Shown here piece after piece: positions 1 to 6,950 of a stretch of DNA of 27,233 bases. Origin of the DNA: CAYLLD01 sp964425135 (GTDB taxonomy: Bacteria > Pseudomonadota > Alphaproteobacteria > Rhodobacterales > Rhodobacteraceae); NCBI GenBank assembly GCA_964425135.1, contig CAYRKW010000043.1, positions 1-27,233 on the forward strand, given 5' to 3'. Under the pieces are notes generated by a model, which did no database searches, had not been told where the DNA came from, and was given only the letters and a program-made list of their open reading frames with translations. Made by a program: the position numbers and the translations under genes. The number at the start of each line of letters is the position of its first letter. Positions within the stretch are counted from its first letter, which is position 1.

Positions 1-55
1 GCCCTGAAGAGTAACGGGCAGCTTCGCCCCGCCGAACGCGATGGCAAAACGCCAG

Positions 56-69
56 GGGTCCGTTGCGTT
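56..69 (+). repeat. IS6 left terminal inverted repeat
   Basis: The sequence gggtccgttgcgtt is the reverse complement of the right end at 911-924 with one mismatch at the sixth base. Length and the core TGTTGC/CGTTGC resemble IS6-family ends. Confidence 0.8.
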
Positions 70-108
70 GGTTCCGCCAGTTTGAGGATTTCTATGGAAG
101 CTTTAGCG

Positions 109-862
109 TCATGTTGCTTCTGGGAACAGATCAGCCACGAACTTGATCTCGTTCAGTACGTCTCGCTCGCATTTTTCAAATTGTCCTTTCTTGATTGTTC
201 TGAATGTTTCTATCCCTTTGAGTGTAGCTTTTGCTGAGCTCAAACTTCGAAACCCCCGTATTGGCTTGAGATATTGCTTTAGCGCGGCATGGTCGCTTTC
301 GATCCGATTGTTCAGGCCCTTTCGCGTGATGTGTCGAATATGATCATCTGGCCCACGTACGCTATTTATTTCATCAAGTACTTTGGCATAGCTGGCGGCC
401 TTGTCTGTCACAATCGTCAGCGGCGCATAGAGGCGAACCGTCTCCTTTGCCTGGCGCATGAAAGCCCGCGCCGCGCCTGCGGTTCTGCGAGCAGTAAGTC
501 GGAAGTCGGTCAATTGTCCGCAGTGATCGACGGCGCGCCATAAGTAGCACCATCTCCCATTTACTCGGATGTAGGTTTCATCCATTGCCCGTCAGGACGT
601 TGCGCAGCAACGTTCGAGAGGGGACATGCCATTGAAGCCCGCGCCAGCTGCGATGTTGGCCAAAGGATCGGCTACAAATTTCAGGACCGAACTTTTGGAC
701 CCACCTGTAGATAGTTGCGGCATCGACAGAAATACCGCGCTCTGCAAGCAAATCTCGGACATCCCGGTATGAAAGCGGGTATCTTCAGTACCAACGCACC
801 GCCAAAAGGATGATGTCTTTCGGAAACCGATGACCTATGAACGGATTCTTGCGGCGGCCCAT
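109..862 (-). pseudogene. IS6-family transposase, nonsense and frameshift-disrupted
   Basis: The reading frame begins at ATG 862 after a good ribosome-binding site (AAGGAG). It encodes an IS6-type N-terminus (MGRRKNPF, then FPKDIILLAVRWY), then hits TGA at 785-787 where the family usually has Cys. It continues in the same frame (RYPLSYRDV, ISVDAATIYRWVQKFGPE, SWRGLQWHV) up to about 625. There a 40-bp insertion shifts the frame by one, and the catalytic domain resumes at 585. That part carries the DDE residues: the first Asp in DETYI, the second in TDKA, and Glu in IESDHAALK. With the insertion removed and the stop read through, the product would be about 237 residues, a normal length. The 158-residue open frame at 109-585 alone would lack the N-terminal DNA-binding part. 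Confidence 0.85.
585..624. repeat. 40-bp hairpin-bearing insertion within the transposase
   Basis: Relative to the family sequence ...WHVDETYI..., 40 extra bases lie between the codons for WHV and DETYI. They contain a perfect 7-bp stem (597-603 with 607-613, loop GCA). Forty bases give exactly the +1 shift seen. The exact edges are inferred from the protein family, not from an aligned intact copy. Confidence 0.55.
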
Positions 863-910
863 GTCTATCTCCTTTGGCTGAGAGCCAAATCTGCATCAAA
901 CACGCCGAAT

Positions 911-924
911 AACGCAACAGACCC
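911..924 (-). repeat. IS6 right terminal inverted repeat
   Basis: The sequence aacgcaacagaccc is the inverted partner of 56-69 (13 of 14 bases). It lies 48 bp upstream of the transposase start, as expected for the promoter-proximal end of an IS6 element. Confidence 0.8.
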
Positions 925-968
925 GTTTTGATCTGTTGTGCCATCGCGTTGACCTGATCAGACGCGCC

Positions 969-1664
969 TCAACCGGCTAGCCAGTTTGACAGAGCCGCGT
1001 TGGTCAGCTCGGGCTGTTCCAGGGTTGGCAGATGGCCTGCGCCGGGGATGACCGCGAGCCGGGATCCGGGGATCAGCTCGTGCATCAGGTCGTGCCGCGC
1101 GCGCGGGCAGAGCGTGTCCCGTTCGCCCATCAGGATCAGCGTTGGCACCTGCACGGATTTCAGGGTCTCACATTGATCGGGGCGGGATTGGAGCGCGCGG
1201 GATTGGCGTTTAAAGACGAACGGGCCCAGTGCAATTGCCATCTCCATGCACAAATCGAGAATGGGGCCGGTCTGCGGGCCGTCGGCCAGATAATTCGGCT
1301 TCATTTCATCGCGCATCACACATGCAAGCTGGCCGCGCTCGACGGCCTCAATCTGCGGCTCGCGCCCGGCAGCGACCTCTCGCGTTTCCGCCTTCGGGTT
1401 GGTATCCATCAGCGCCAGATGCGAAATACGCTCCGGCGCTTGGCGGATCATCTCCATCGCCACAATCCCGCCCATCGACAGGCCCGCGAGCGCGAATTTG
1501 GGCGGCGCATGGGTCAGAACCTCTGCGGCCAGAGCCGCAACCGTGTCATGCGCGGTGATCGGTGCGACGCAAACTGCACGCTCACGCGACAGATGCGCGA
1601 TCTGCGCTGTAAAAAGCCGCGCATCGCACATCATGCCCGGCAGAAAGAGAAGCGGCAGGCTCAC
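969..1664 (-). CDS. alpha/beta-fold hydrolase
   Basis: This 231-residue protein is a small alpha/beta hydrolase, probably cytoplasmic. A hydrophobic first strand ends in LFLPGMMCD (oxyanion region). The nucleophile elbow is GLSMG with Ser63, the acid is Asp183 in GERD, and the base is His211 in GAGH, so the triad is complete. It is somewhat shorter than typical 250-280-residue members and has a short cap. The start is GTG at 1664, overlapping the stop of the upstream bicupin by four bases (GTGA), so translation is likely coupled. It is the last gene of the leftward cluster. Its family includes enol-lactonases and esterases; a role in hydrolysing a lactone or ester made by neighbouring enzymes is inference, and the substrate is unknown. 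Confidence 0.85.
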   Translation of the reverse strand: MSLPLLFLPGMMCDARLFTAQIAHLSRERAVCVAPITAHDTVAALAAEVLTHAPPKFALAGLSMGGIVAMEMIRQAPERISHLALMDTNPKAETREVAAGREPQIEAVERGQLACVMRDEMKPNYLADGPQTGPILDLCMEMAIALGPFVFKRQSRALQSRPDQCETLKSVQVPTLILMGERDTLCPRARHDLMHELIPGSRLAVIPGAGHLPTLEQPELTNAALSNWLAG

Positions 1665-2632
1665 AGAGGCATCGTCGGGCCAGCATCGTCGTCGGTGCTG
1701 CGGATGCGGTAGCAGGTGGCCATGCCGGTCATGGCGGGTGTGAGGCTGTGGGGCAGACCCGGCGGGACAGCGCAGGTATCACCGGGGTTGAGCACTTCAC
1801 TGCCGCCATCATACGCGAAGCGCCAATGGCCGGTCATCGGCATGATGATCTCATGCTGATCGGTGACATGCATCTCGTGGGGCGCGGAGCCGCGGGTGAT
1901 GAAATCGACTTCAAAACCGGGACGGTCGCGCAGCATCGCATGCGCGCCAATGACAGCTGCCGGGGCTTTGTCGGCCAGCGCCACCATATCCCAATAGCGC
2001 GCCACGTAATGCGGAACGACCTCAGCCGTGGTCGGCTCACGCAAGAGCGCCAGCTTGTCCTCAGCAAGCGGTTTCATCGGGGCGACACCGCTCGGGAGTA
2101 CCTCCCCTTTTTTGGTGTCATAGAGCTTGCCATTCTCGCCCAGAACCAGCCCGTGATCGGCTGCATCCTCAATGACCTGCGGCGCCCAGATGACACCGCC
2201 GCCCGCATCATCACCGCCGAGGATCGCCATGATCATCCCGTAATCCGTCCCGATATTCTCAAACCCGCGGAACATGCCGGTGGGGATGTTGATGATATCG
2301 CCCTCTTCAAGCGTCACCTCACCTGCATCGCCCCAACGCCCCCAGAAAAAGCGCCAACGCCCCTTAAGGACGAAAAACACTTCGGCGGTGGTGTGTGTGT
2401 GCAGCGAGTTGCGGCACTTGGGCGGCTGTCCGGCAGCGCCGATATTAAAGCCAGGCGTATCCTTGATATGCACATGCTGATCCGCGCTTTCGGACACACC
2501 GCCGCCGATGATCGTGAAGTTCTCCTTCTGATCAGAACCGGGCGTGTGGGCATCGATAAAAGCAGTTTTGCAGGGAATGAGATCGCCGTAGCGGACGATG
2601 CGTTCATTCATTTGGGAAGGTGTCATGCTCAT
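1661..2632 (-). CDS. bicupin domain protein
   Basis: The product (323 residues from ATG 2632) contains two cupin beta-barrels, the layout of gentisate 1,2-dioxygenase-like bicupins. Barrel 1 has a textbook first cupin motif (His78, His80, Glu84, Gly91). Its second motif, PTGMFRGFEN (118-127), has Arg122 where the third metal-binding His is usual. Barrel 2 has His252/His255, Glu261 and His295 (PPGLPH), with spacing looser than consensus. The start at 2632 is 7 bp after the upstream stop; the longer frame to 2680 would overlap that gene by about 40 bp. No clear ribosome-binding site precedes 2632, and ATG 2626 is an alternative. The protein may be a metal-dependent dioxygenase, isomerase or a non-catalytic cupin; the reaction is not predictable. 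Confidence 0.8.
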   Translation of the reverse strand: MSMTPSQMNERIVRYGDLIPCKTAFIDAHTPGSDQKENFTIIGGGVSESADQHVHIKDTPGFNIGAAGQPPKCRNSLHTHTTAEVFFVLKGRWRFFWGRWGDAGEVTLEEGDIINIPTGMFRGFENIGTDYGMIMAILGGDDAGGGVIWAPQVIEDAADHGLVLGENGKLYDTKKGEVLPSGVAPMKPLAEDKLALLREPTTAEVVPHYVARYWDMVALADKAPAAVIGAHAMLRDRPGFEVDFITRGSAPHEMHVTDQHEIIMPMTGHWRFAYDGGSEVLNPGDTCAVPPGLPHSLTPAMTGMATCYRIRSTDDDAGPTMPL

Positions 2633-2639
2633 TCTAGGA

Positions 2640-3248
2640 TCACTTTTCGTATTGGCGCAGGCGCTCTTGAAGCGCTGCATTGCGTGTTTCGAGGTCTTTG
2701 ATCTTGGGGCCGACCATGGTTTCGATATCCTGCTCTGTATAGCGCGGTTCGATGTATTTGGGACAGTTCCAATCGAAGGCGACTATGTCGATGAGAATGG
2801 CGCGAGTTGCAGGGATGCCGCCTTGGGCAACGGTATCGTGAAGCTGCGGGGCGTCGCTCAGATCAACGGCGCGCGCATGGCCGAGGATTTTCAGACGCGC
2901 CTTGCGCGGGTAATCCATCAAAAAGAGCGCCACGCGGGTCTCCCCGCTCAGATTGCCGATGGTAACATATTGGCGGTTGCCTTTGTAATCGCCAAACCCG
3001 AGCTGGGTGGGCGAAAGCTGTTTGAGGAACCCCGGATTGCCGCCGCGATGTTGGACATAGGGCCAGCCGTCCTCATTGACGGAGGATATGTAGAAAGACG
3101 TGCGCGTCTCAACGAACGCCTTCTCATCCTCGCCCATCTCCCGCGCTTTGGTGCGATGGGCGAAATCCTCGTAGCCAGCGCGCGAACCTGCTGCGCTTTG
3201 CTCGGCTTTAACGTTCGGTGTGAACATGATGTCAGCGAAGCTCTTCAT
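2640..3248 (-). CDS. pyridoxamine 5'-phosphate oxidase-family protein
   Basis: This 202-residue protein has the split-barrel FMN-binding fold of the PNPOx-like superfamily. The central part (about 45-150) carries the typical pattern: TRTSFYISSVNEDGWPYVQHRG, then GNRQYVTIGNL, then VALFLMDYPRKARLKILGHA. The C-terminal 20-25 residues are charged and probably helical. The start ATG 3248 overlaps the stop of the acetyltransferase gene (ATGA) and has a strong ribosome-binding site (AAGGAG) inside that gene. True PdxH enzymes have additional conserved residues, so this is more likely a general flavin (or F420/heme) split-barrel oxidoreductase. A redox role in the neighbouring catabolic cluster is inferred from its position. 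Confidence 0.85.
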   Translation of the reverse strand: MKSFADIMFTPNVKAEQSAAGSRAGYEDFAHRTKAREMGEDEKAFVETRTSFYISSVNEDGWPYVQHRGGNPGFLKQLSPTQLGFGDYKGNRQYVTIGNLSGETRVALFLMDYPRKARLKILGHARAVDLSDAPQLHDTVAQGGIPATRAILIDIVAFDWNCPKYIEPRYTEQDIETMVGPKIKDLETRNAALQERLRQYEK

Positions 3249-3766
3249 GTCTGCTCCTTAGCTTGCCAATCCGCCAGCAACAGCTGCCAACGTCCGGTAT
3301 CGTGCCATTTGCCGAATTTCCACCCAACCTCGCGCAGACGCCCTGCCGGTTGAAAGCCCAAGCTCTCATGAAAGCCGACGCTTTGTGCGTTGGGCAGGGC
3401 GATTGTGGCCAGCGCACTGTGCACGCTGCGCGCCGACAGATCGTTAAGAATAGCAGTGTAGAGTTGCCGGCCAAGGCCCGCGCCGCGATGCTCGGCTGAG
3501 ATATACGCGCCAATCTCGACAGTCTTGTCATAGGCGGGACGGGCCCGATAGCGCGAGGCGTAGCAATAGCCGACGACCGCTCCTGCATGCTCTGCGACGA
3601 GATAGGGGTGGCTTTTCATGGTTTCGGACATGCGCGCCGCCATGGTGGCCGCATCCGGTGGATCGGATTCGAATGAGACGATGGTGTCGGTTACGAACGG
3701 CGCATAGATGTCGCGGATGGCGGCGGCATCCGAAGAGGTTGCATTTCTGATAATGACGTCCGGCAT
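3245..3766 (-). CDS. GNAT N-acetyltransferase, phosphinothricin-acetyltransferase-like
   Basis: The 173-residue protein is a single GNAT domain. It opens IIRNATSSDAAAIRDIYAPFV and has the acetyl-CoA pyrophosphate loop at HRGAGLGRQLY (about 93-103). The strand SHPYLVAEHAGAVVGYCYA and the C-terminal GFQPAGRLREVGWKFGKW match the PAT/methionine-sulfoximine acetyltransferase subgroup. Many chromosomal members act on amino-acid analogues or other amines rather than on the herbicide, so the real substrate is open. It overlaps the following flavoprotein gene by four bases and lies 90 bp after the regulator gene. That spacing makes it the probable first gene of the tight leftward block or the second of the whole unit. 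Confidence 0.85.
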   Translation of the reverse strand: MPDVIIRNATSSDAAAIRDIYAPFVTDTIVSFESDPPDAATMAARMSETMKSHPYLVAEHAGAVVGYCYASRYRARPAYDKTVEIGAYISAEHRGAGLGRQLYTAILNDLSARSVHSALATIALPNAQSVGFHESLGFQPAGRLREVGWKFGKWHDTGRWQLLLADWQAKEQT

Positions 3767-3856
3767 TGGGTGCCTATCGACTGCGCTGATGCGGGCGCAC
3801 TGCCCGAAGTTTGAGACAGGCTAATCACTTCTGCATACCCATTCAAGACGCGACGC

Positions 3857-4513
3857 TCAGGGCGACGGCGCACTGACCTCCGCCGTCCGGACACCATCAG
3901 CATTGCGTATCAAATGTTCCGAAATACGCGCACGGGTCAATTGCGGATCACCGGCCAGCGCCGCTTCGACGATTCTTTTGTGCTGCGTGATATTTTCAGG
4001 CACATAGGTGAAGTTTTGATCGCTGTTGATCATCTGCTGGCGAAACCGGTTGTAGACGATCAAATGCGTGTCCATCAGCAAGTCGAGACCGCAGGCATCT
4101 ATGAGCGTTCGGTGAAATTCCAACTCGGCGTCGGTCCAGATAACGAGGATTTCGCTATCGCGTTGCCCCGCGCGCACCAACCCCTCGATATGCGAGAGCT
4201 TGTGATGCGCCGCCGTCAGACGTGCGCCCCAGGCAACGCCGCCGTTTTCGATGGACCGACACGCGCCTTCGCTTTCCAGCAGGATGCGCATCAGGGTCAG
4301 CTCCCGCTGCGTCTTGGTTGAGATTTGCGGCATGCGAAAGCCGCGTTGCTCTTCAAACTCGACCAGACCGACGGTGGAGAGCCTGAAGAGCGTTTCGCGC
4401 ATGGTGCTGGCGGATGTCTCATACGCCTCGGCCAATGCAGTGGTTTTCAAACGCTGCCCGGCGGAGTAGAAACCGTTGACCAGCCGATACTGTAATTTTT
4501 CGTAAAGGCTCAT
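3857..4513 (-). CDS. GntR-family transcriptional regulator (FCD/FadR subgroup)
   Basis: This is a 218-residue regulator starting at MSLYEKL. An N-terminal winged helix-turn-helix (about 2-62) is followed by an all-helical FCD ligand domain. The candidate metal/ligand residues are Asp128, His134 (TDAELEFHRTL), His178 and His200 (ARISEHL). The frame remains open upstream to GTG 4555, but the family N-terminus favours ATG 4513; ATG 4525 is also possible, and no start has a convincing ribosome-binding site. It is divergent from the TRAP transporter, and a 22-bp palindrome lies between them. It most likely controls both arms in response to the transported acid or a derivative. FCD regulators are usually repressors, but activation cannot be excluded. 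Confidence 0.88.
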   Translation of the reverse strand: MSLYEKLQYRLVNGFYSAGQRLKTTALAEAYETSASTMRETLFRLSTVGLVEFEEQRGFRMPQISTKTQRELTLMRILLESEGACRSIENGGVAWGARLTAAHHKLSHIEGLVRAGQRDSEILVIWTDAELEFHRTLIDACGLDLLMDTHLIVYNRFRQQMINSDQNFTYVPENITQHKRIVEAALAGDPQLTRARISEHLIRNADGVRTAEVSAPSP

Positions 4514-4573
4514 GCCGCGCCGCATCCAAATATTTCGAGATTCCAACCGAACCACGAAATTTTAGAGAATTCA

Positions 4574-4602
4574 ATAATCTTGTTGCCAGCCCAGATTGGC
4601 AA
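4574..4602 (-). promoter_or_regulatory. candidate promoter for the GntR gene
   Basis: On the minus strand TTGCCA (plus 4597-4602) is separated by 17 bases from GATTAT (plus 4574-4579). The -35 coincides with one arm of the palindrome at 4582-4603, which would allow autoregulation. Assigned from consensus only. Confidence 0.35.
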
Positions 4603-4603
4603 C
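4582..4603. promoter_or_regulatory. candidate GntR operator (perfect 7-8-7 palindrome)
   Basis: GTTGCCA (4582-4588) and TGGCAAC (4597-4603) are perfect inverted repeats separated by eight bases. They lie in the gap between the divergent regulator and TRAP genes. Position, symmetry and overlap with candidate -35 elements on both strands support an operator for the neighbouring FCD-type regulator. Confidence 0.6.
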
Positions 4604-4611
4604 GCTAGGCT
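4583..4611 (+). promoter_or_regulatory. candidate promoter for the TRAP operon
   Basis: TTGCCA (4583-4588), a 17-base spacer and TAGGCT (4606-4611) form a weak sigma-70-like promoter. It would give a leader of about 55 nt before the binding-protein start at 4674. The -35 lies in the left palindrome arm, so an occupied operator would block it. Confidence 0.35.
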
Positions 4612-4673
4612 TTTTCTGCAATAAGAGTTGCCGCCTTCATCCGGTCGGCACATAACAAACTAGGGAGACACTA

Positions 4674-5684
4674 ATGAAAGCCATGAAATCACTGGCGCTC
4701 GCTGCCGCGCTTGCGGTCGGCGCATCCGCCGCAACGGCGCAGACAACAAACCTGCGTATCCAAACGCACTTCTCGCCAGAGACACTTTCGGGGCAAATGG
4801 CGGCGGAGTTCATCGAAGACATCACAGCAATGTCCGGTGGCGATATTGCGGTTGAGATGTTCTATTCCGGTTCGGTCGTTAAAGCGGCTGAAACCTTTGA
4901 CGCGGCCGCTACGGGTATTCTCGATTGCGACATGACCGGTGGTGCATACCAAACCGGTAAAAACCCTGCGTTCCAGTTCACCGGCGATCTGAACGGTGGC
5001 TATGCAAACCCATACCAGCAAATGGCATGGCTTTTGCACGGTGACGGTTATGCGGCGCTGAACAAGCTCTACAACGAGCACAATATGGAATTCATCGGCT
5101 GGTGGATCCCGGGTCCAGAATCGCTCTCCTCGACCGCACCAATTCGCGGCGTTGACGATTTCAAAAACTGGAAGTTCCGCTCGCCTCCGGGCATTATCAC
5201 AATGATCTTCCAAAACCTTGGCGCATCGCCGATCGTTATGGACTTCAACGAGATCTTTACAGCGCTCGAAACCGGCATCATCGACGGTGCAGACGCGGCC
5301 AACCTGACCAACAACATCGGGCTGGGTCTTTATGACATTGCCAAGCACACCAACTATCCTGGCTTCCACTCGATGCCAGCCGACCACCTTGCTTGCCGCA
5401 AGGACGTTTGGGACGCGATGCCTGACAACCATAAGGCAATCCTGAAGGTTGGCATGCAGGCGCTGGCGCTGAAAAACACAACCATCAACGAAGTTGAGAA
5501 CGCCAAGAACTCGGTCAAACTGGCCGCCGAAGGTCTCAACATGTACGAATGGTCGCCAGAAGAGCTGGGCAAGTACCGTTCCGCTGTTCAAGCTGCTTGG
5601 GTTGAGTTCGCGACAACGCCAGAGTCGAAAGAACTTCTGGACAGCCACTTGAGCTTCCTGCGCAGCATCGGCGCGATGGAATAA
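4674..5684 (+). CDS. dctP: TRAP transporter solute-binding protein, DctP/TakP-like
   Basis: This 336-residue periplasmic protein delivers its ligand to the TRAP permeases encoded downstream. A signal peptide (residues 1-22, cleavage likely after ATA before QTT) is followed by the DctP fold. Arg169 in WKFRSPPG is the conserved arginine expected to bind the ligand carboxylate. The segments GGYANPYQQMAWLLHGDGY and FIGWWIPGPESLSS resemble the TakP branch (2-oxo acids and related carboxylates) more than the C4-dicarboxylate branch. The start has a good ribosome-binding site (AGGGAG). A terminator hairpin follows 30 bases after the stop, which would give more binding protein than permease. The ligand is probably an organic acid processed by the neighbouring enzymes; its identity is not visible. 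Confidence 0.92.
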   Translation: MKAMKSLALAAALAVGASAATAQTTNLRIQTHFSPETLSGQMAAEFIEDITAMSGGDIAVEMFYSGSVVKAAETFDAAATGILDCDMTGGAYQTGKNPAFQFTGDLNGGYANPYQQMAWLLHGDGYAALNKLYNEHNMEFIGWWIPGPESLSSTAPIRGVDDFKNWKFRSPPGIITMIFQNLGASPIVMDFNEIFTALETGIIDGADAANLTNNIGLGLYDIAKHTNYPGFHSMPADHLACRKDVWDAMPDNHKAILKVGMQALALKNTTINEVENAKNSVKLAAEGLNMYEWSPEELGKYRSAVQAAWVEFATTPESKELLDSHLSFLRSIGAME

Positions 5685-5713
5685 GCAACGCCTTAGACGT
5701 TGAACCAATAAGG

Positions 5714-5748
5714 GCGGCAGGGCTCACACGGGTCCTGCCGCTTTTTTT
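5714..5748 (+). terminator. rho-independent terminator/attenuator after dctP
   Basis: GCGGCAGG (5714-5721) pairs perfectly with CCTGCCGC (5734-5741) and is followed by seven T (5742-5748). The next gene starts 13 bases later without its own obvious promoter. Partial read-through is therefore the likely way the enzyme and permeases are expressed. Confidence 0.85.
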
Positions 5749-5761
5749 CGGCCCGACACGC

Positions 5762-6928
5762 ATGAAAATCACCAAAATAACCAGCCATGTCCTGCAATAT
5801 GACTTGCCGGAGTTGCTTGGTTATTCCCAACAGTATTACGAAAAACGCTCCGCGCATCTGGTTCAGGTAGAGACCGATGAGGGTGTGACCGGCTGGGGCG
5901 AATGCTTCGGCCCCGGCAACATCGCGATTGCCAATAAGGGCATCGTTGAGGGCGTCATTGCGCCCTTGGTGCTCGGTATGGACCCGATGGACCGCGATGT
6001 CATCTGGCACAAGGTCTACAACCTGATGCGCGATCACGGCCAGAAGGGCATGCCGATGCAGAGTCTCTCAGGCGTAGATATCGCGCTGTGGGACATTGCC
6101 GGTAAGGTGATGGGCCAGCCGCTCCACAAAATGATCGGGGGCGCGCATCGAACGGAAATTCCCGTCTACGGCTACGGCATGATGCTGCGGCCCGAGCCTG
6201 TGGATGATCTGGCTGCGCGCTTTGTTGATGAGGCGGCGGCGATCAAGGACAAAGGGTTTGCAGCCACCAAGATGAAGGTTGGCATGGGTCCGGCTGAAGA
6301 TGTGAAGCTGGCCCAAGCCGTGCGGCGCGGGGTCGGTGAGGACTTCCGCTTCATGGTCGATGCCAACCACGCCTATACAACCTCCGATGCCTTCTATGTT
6401 GGCCGCGCGCTTGGCGAATTGGGCGCGTATTGGTTCGAAGAGCCGGTCGCGCCCGAAGATCTCGACGGATATCGCGAGTTGCGCGCAGGCCTTTCGGTCA
6501 ACATCTCCGGCGGCGAGGCGGAGTTTAACCGCTGGGGCTGGCGCGCGCTGTTGGAATCGCGCGGCCTCGATATCGCGCAGCCCGAGGTTTGTGCGCTGGG
6601 CGGCATCACTGAATACCTGCGTGTCCTTGCGCTGTGCCATGCGCATTTCACGCCGGTGGTGAACCATGTCTGGGGTTCTGCCATCGCGGTCGCGACGAAC
6701 ATGCACCTGCTCGCCGCCATGCCGCCCTTGCCGGGTGGCTTGCACCCGTGGGAGCCAATGCTGGAGTTCGATACAACAGACAACAAGTTCACAGACGACT
6801 TGCTAAGCGAGCCGTTGAATATACACTCGCAAGTTAAGAACACCTGCGGAAAGGTTCGCGTGCCGACAGGACCGGGACTGGGCGTGGAGCCGGATATGGA
6901 TTTCCTGCGCCACTATAAGATCGCGTAA
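5762..6928 (+). CDS. mandelate racemase/muconate lactonizing enzyme family protein
   Basis: This 388-residue enolase-superfamily protein has an N-terminal capping domain (1-125) and a TIM barrel. Residues line up well with the mandelate racemase subgroup. Lys170 and Lys172 are the KxK base. The Mg ligands are Asp200 (MVDAN), Glu226 (WFEEP) and Glu252 (SGGE), and His302 (NHVWGS) is the second base. The residue that normally pairs with that His, 27 positions before it, is Glu275 (QPEV) rather than Asp. Such enzymes abstract an alpha-proton from a carboxylate and are usually acid-sugar dehydratases or racemases. The gene sits between TRAP genes, so its substrate is probably the transported acid. 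There is no clear ribosome-binding site. The exact reaction is unassigned. Confidence 0.9.
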   Translation: MKITKITSHVLQYDLPELLGYSQQYYEKRSAHLVQVETDEGVTGWGECFGPGNIAIANKGIVEGVIAPLVLGMDPMDRDVIWHKVYNLMRDHGQKGMPMQSLSGVDIALWDIAGKVMGQPLHKMIGGAHRTEIPVYGYGMMLRPEPVDDLAARFVDEAAAIKDKGFAATKMKVGMGPAEDVKLAQAVRRGVGEDFRFMVDANHAYTTSDAFYVGRALGELGAYWFEEPVAPEDLDGYRELRAGLSVNISGGEAEFNRWGWRALLESRGLDIAQPEVCALGGITEYLRVLALCHAHFTPVVNHVWGSAIAVATNMHLLAAMPPLPGGLHPWEPMLEFDTTDNKFTDDLLSEPLNIHSQVKNTCGKVRVPTGPGLGVEPDMDFLRHYKIA

Positions 6929-6950
6929 ACGCGCGAAAAAGGGGACGGAT

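Larger units (their letters stand above)
56..924 (-). mobile_element. IS6-family insertion sequence, degenerate
   Basis: The element is bounded by 14-bp imperfect inverted repeats (56-69 and 911-924, 13 of 14 matching) and encloses a reading frame that is recognisably an IS6-family DDE transposase. It is 869 bp long; removing the 40-bp interruption at 585-624 gives about 829 bp, close to the usual IS6 size. IS6 elements normally create 8-bp target duplications by replicative transposition. None is visible here: the eight bases outside each end differ. This suggests an old insertion or a later rearrangement. Because the transposase is broken twice, the copy can probably move only with help from an intact relative. 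Confidence 0.85.

Noticed and set aside
1..55. Possible end of a gene cut by the IS at the left edge
   Set aside because: Frames are open but too short to judge, and no family is recognisable in 55 bases.
785..787. TGA at a position where IS6 transposases usually have Cys, which could suggest selenocysteine
   Set aside because: The same gene also carries a frameshifting 40-bp insertion and I see no SECIS-like context, so this is ordinary decay.
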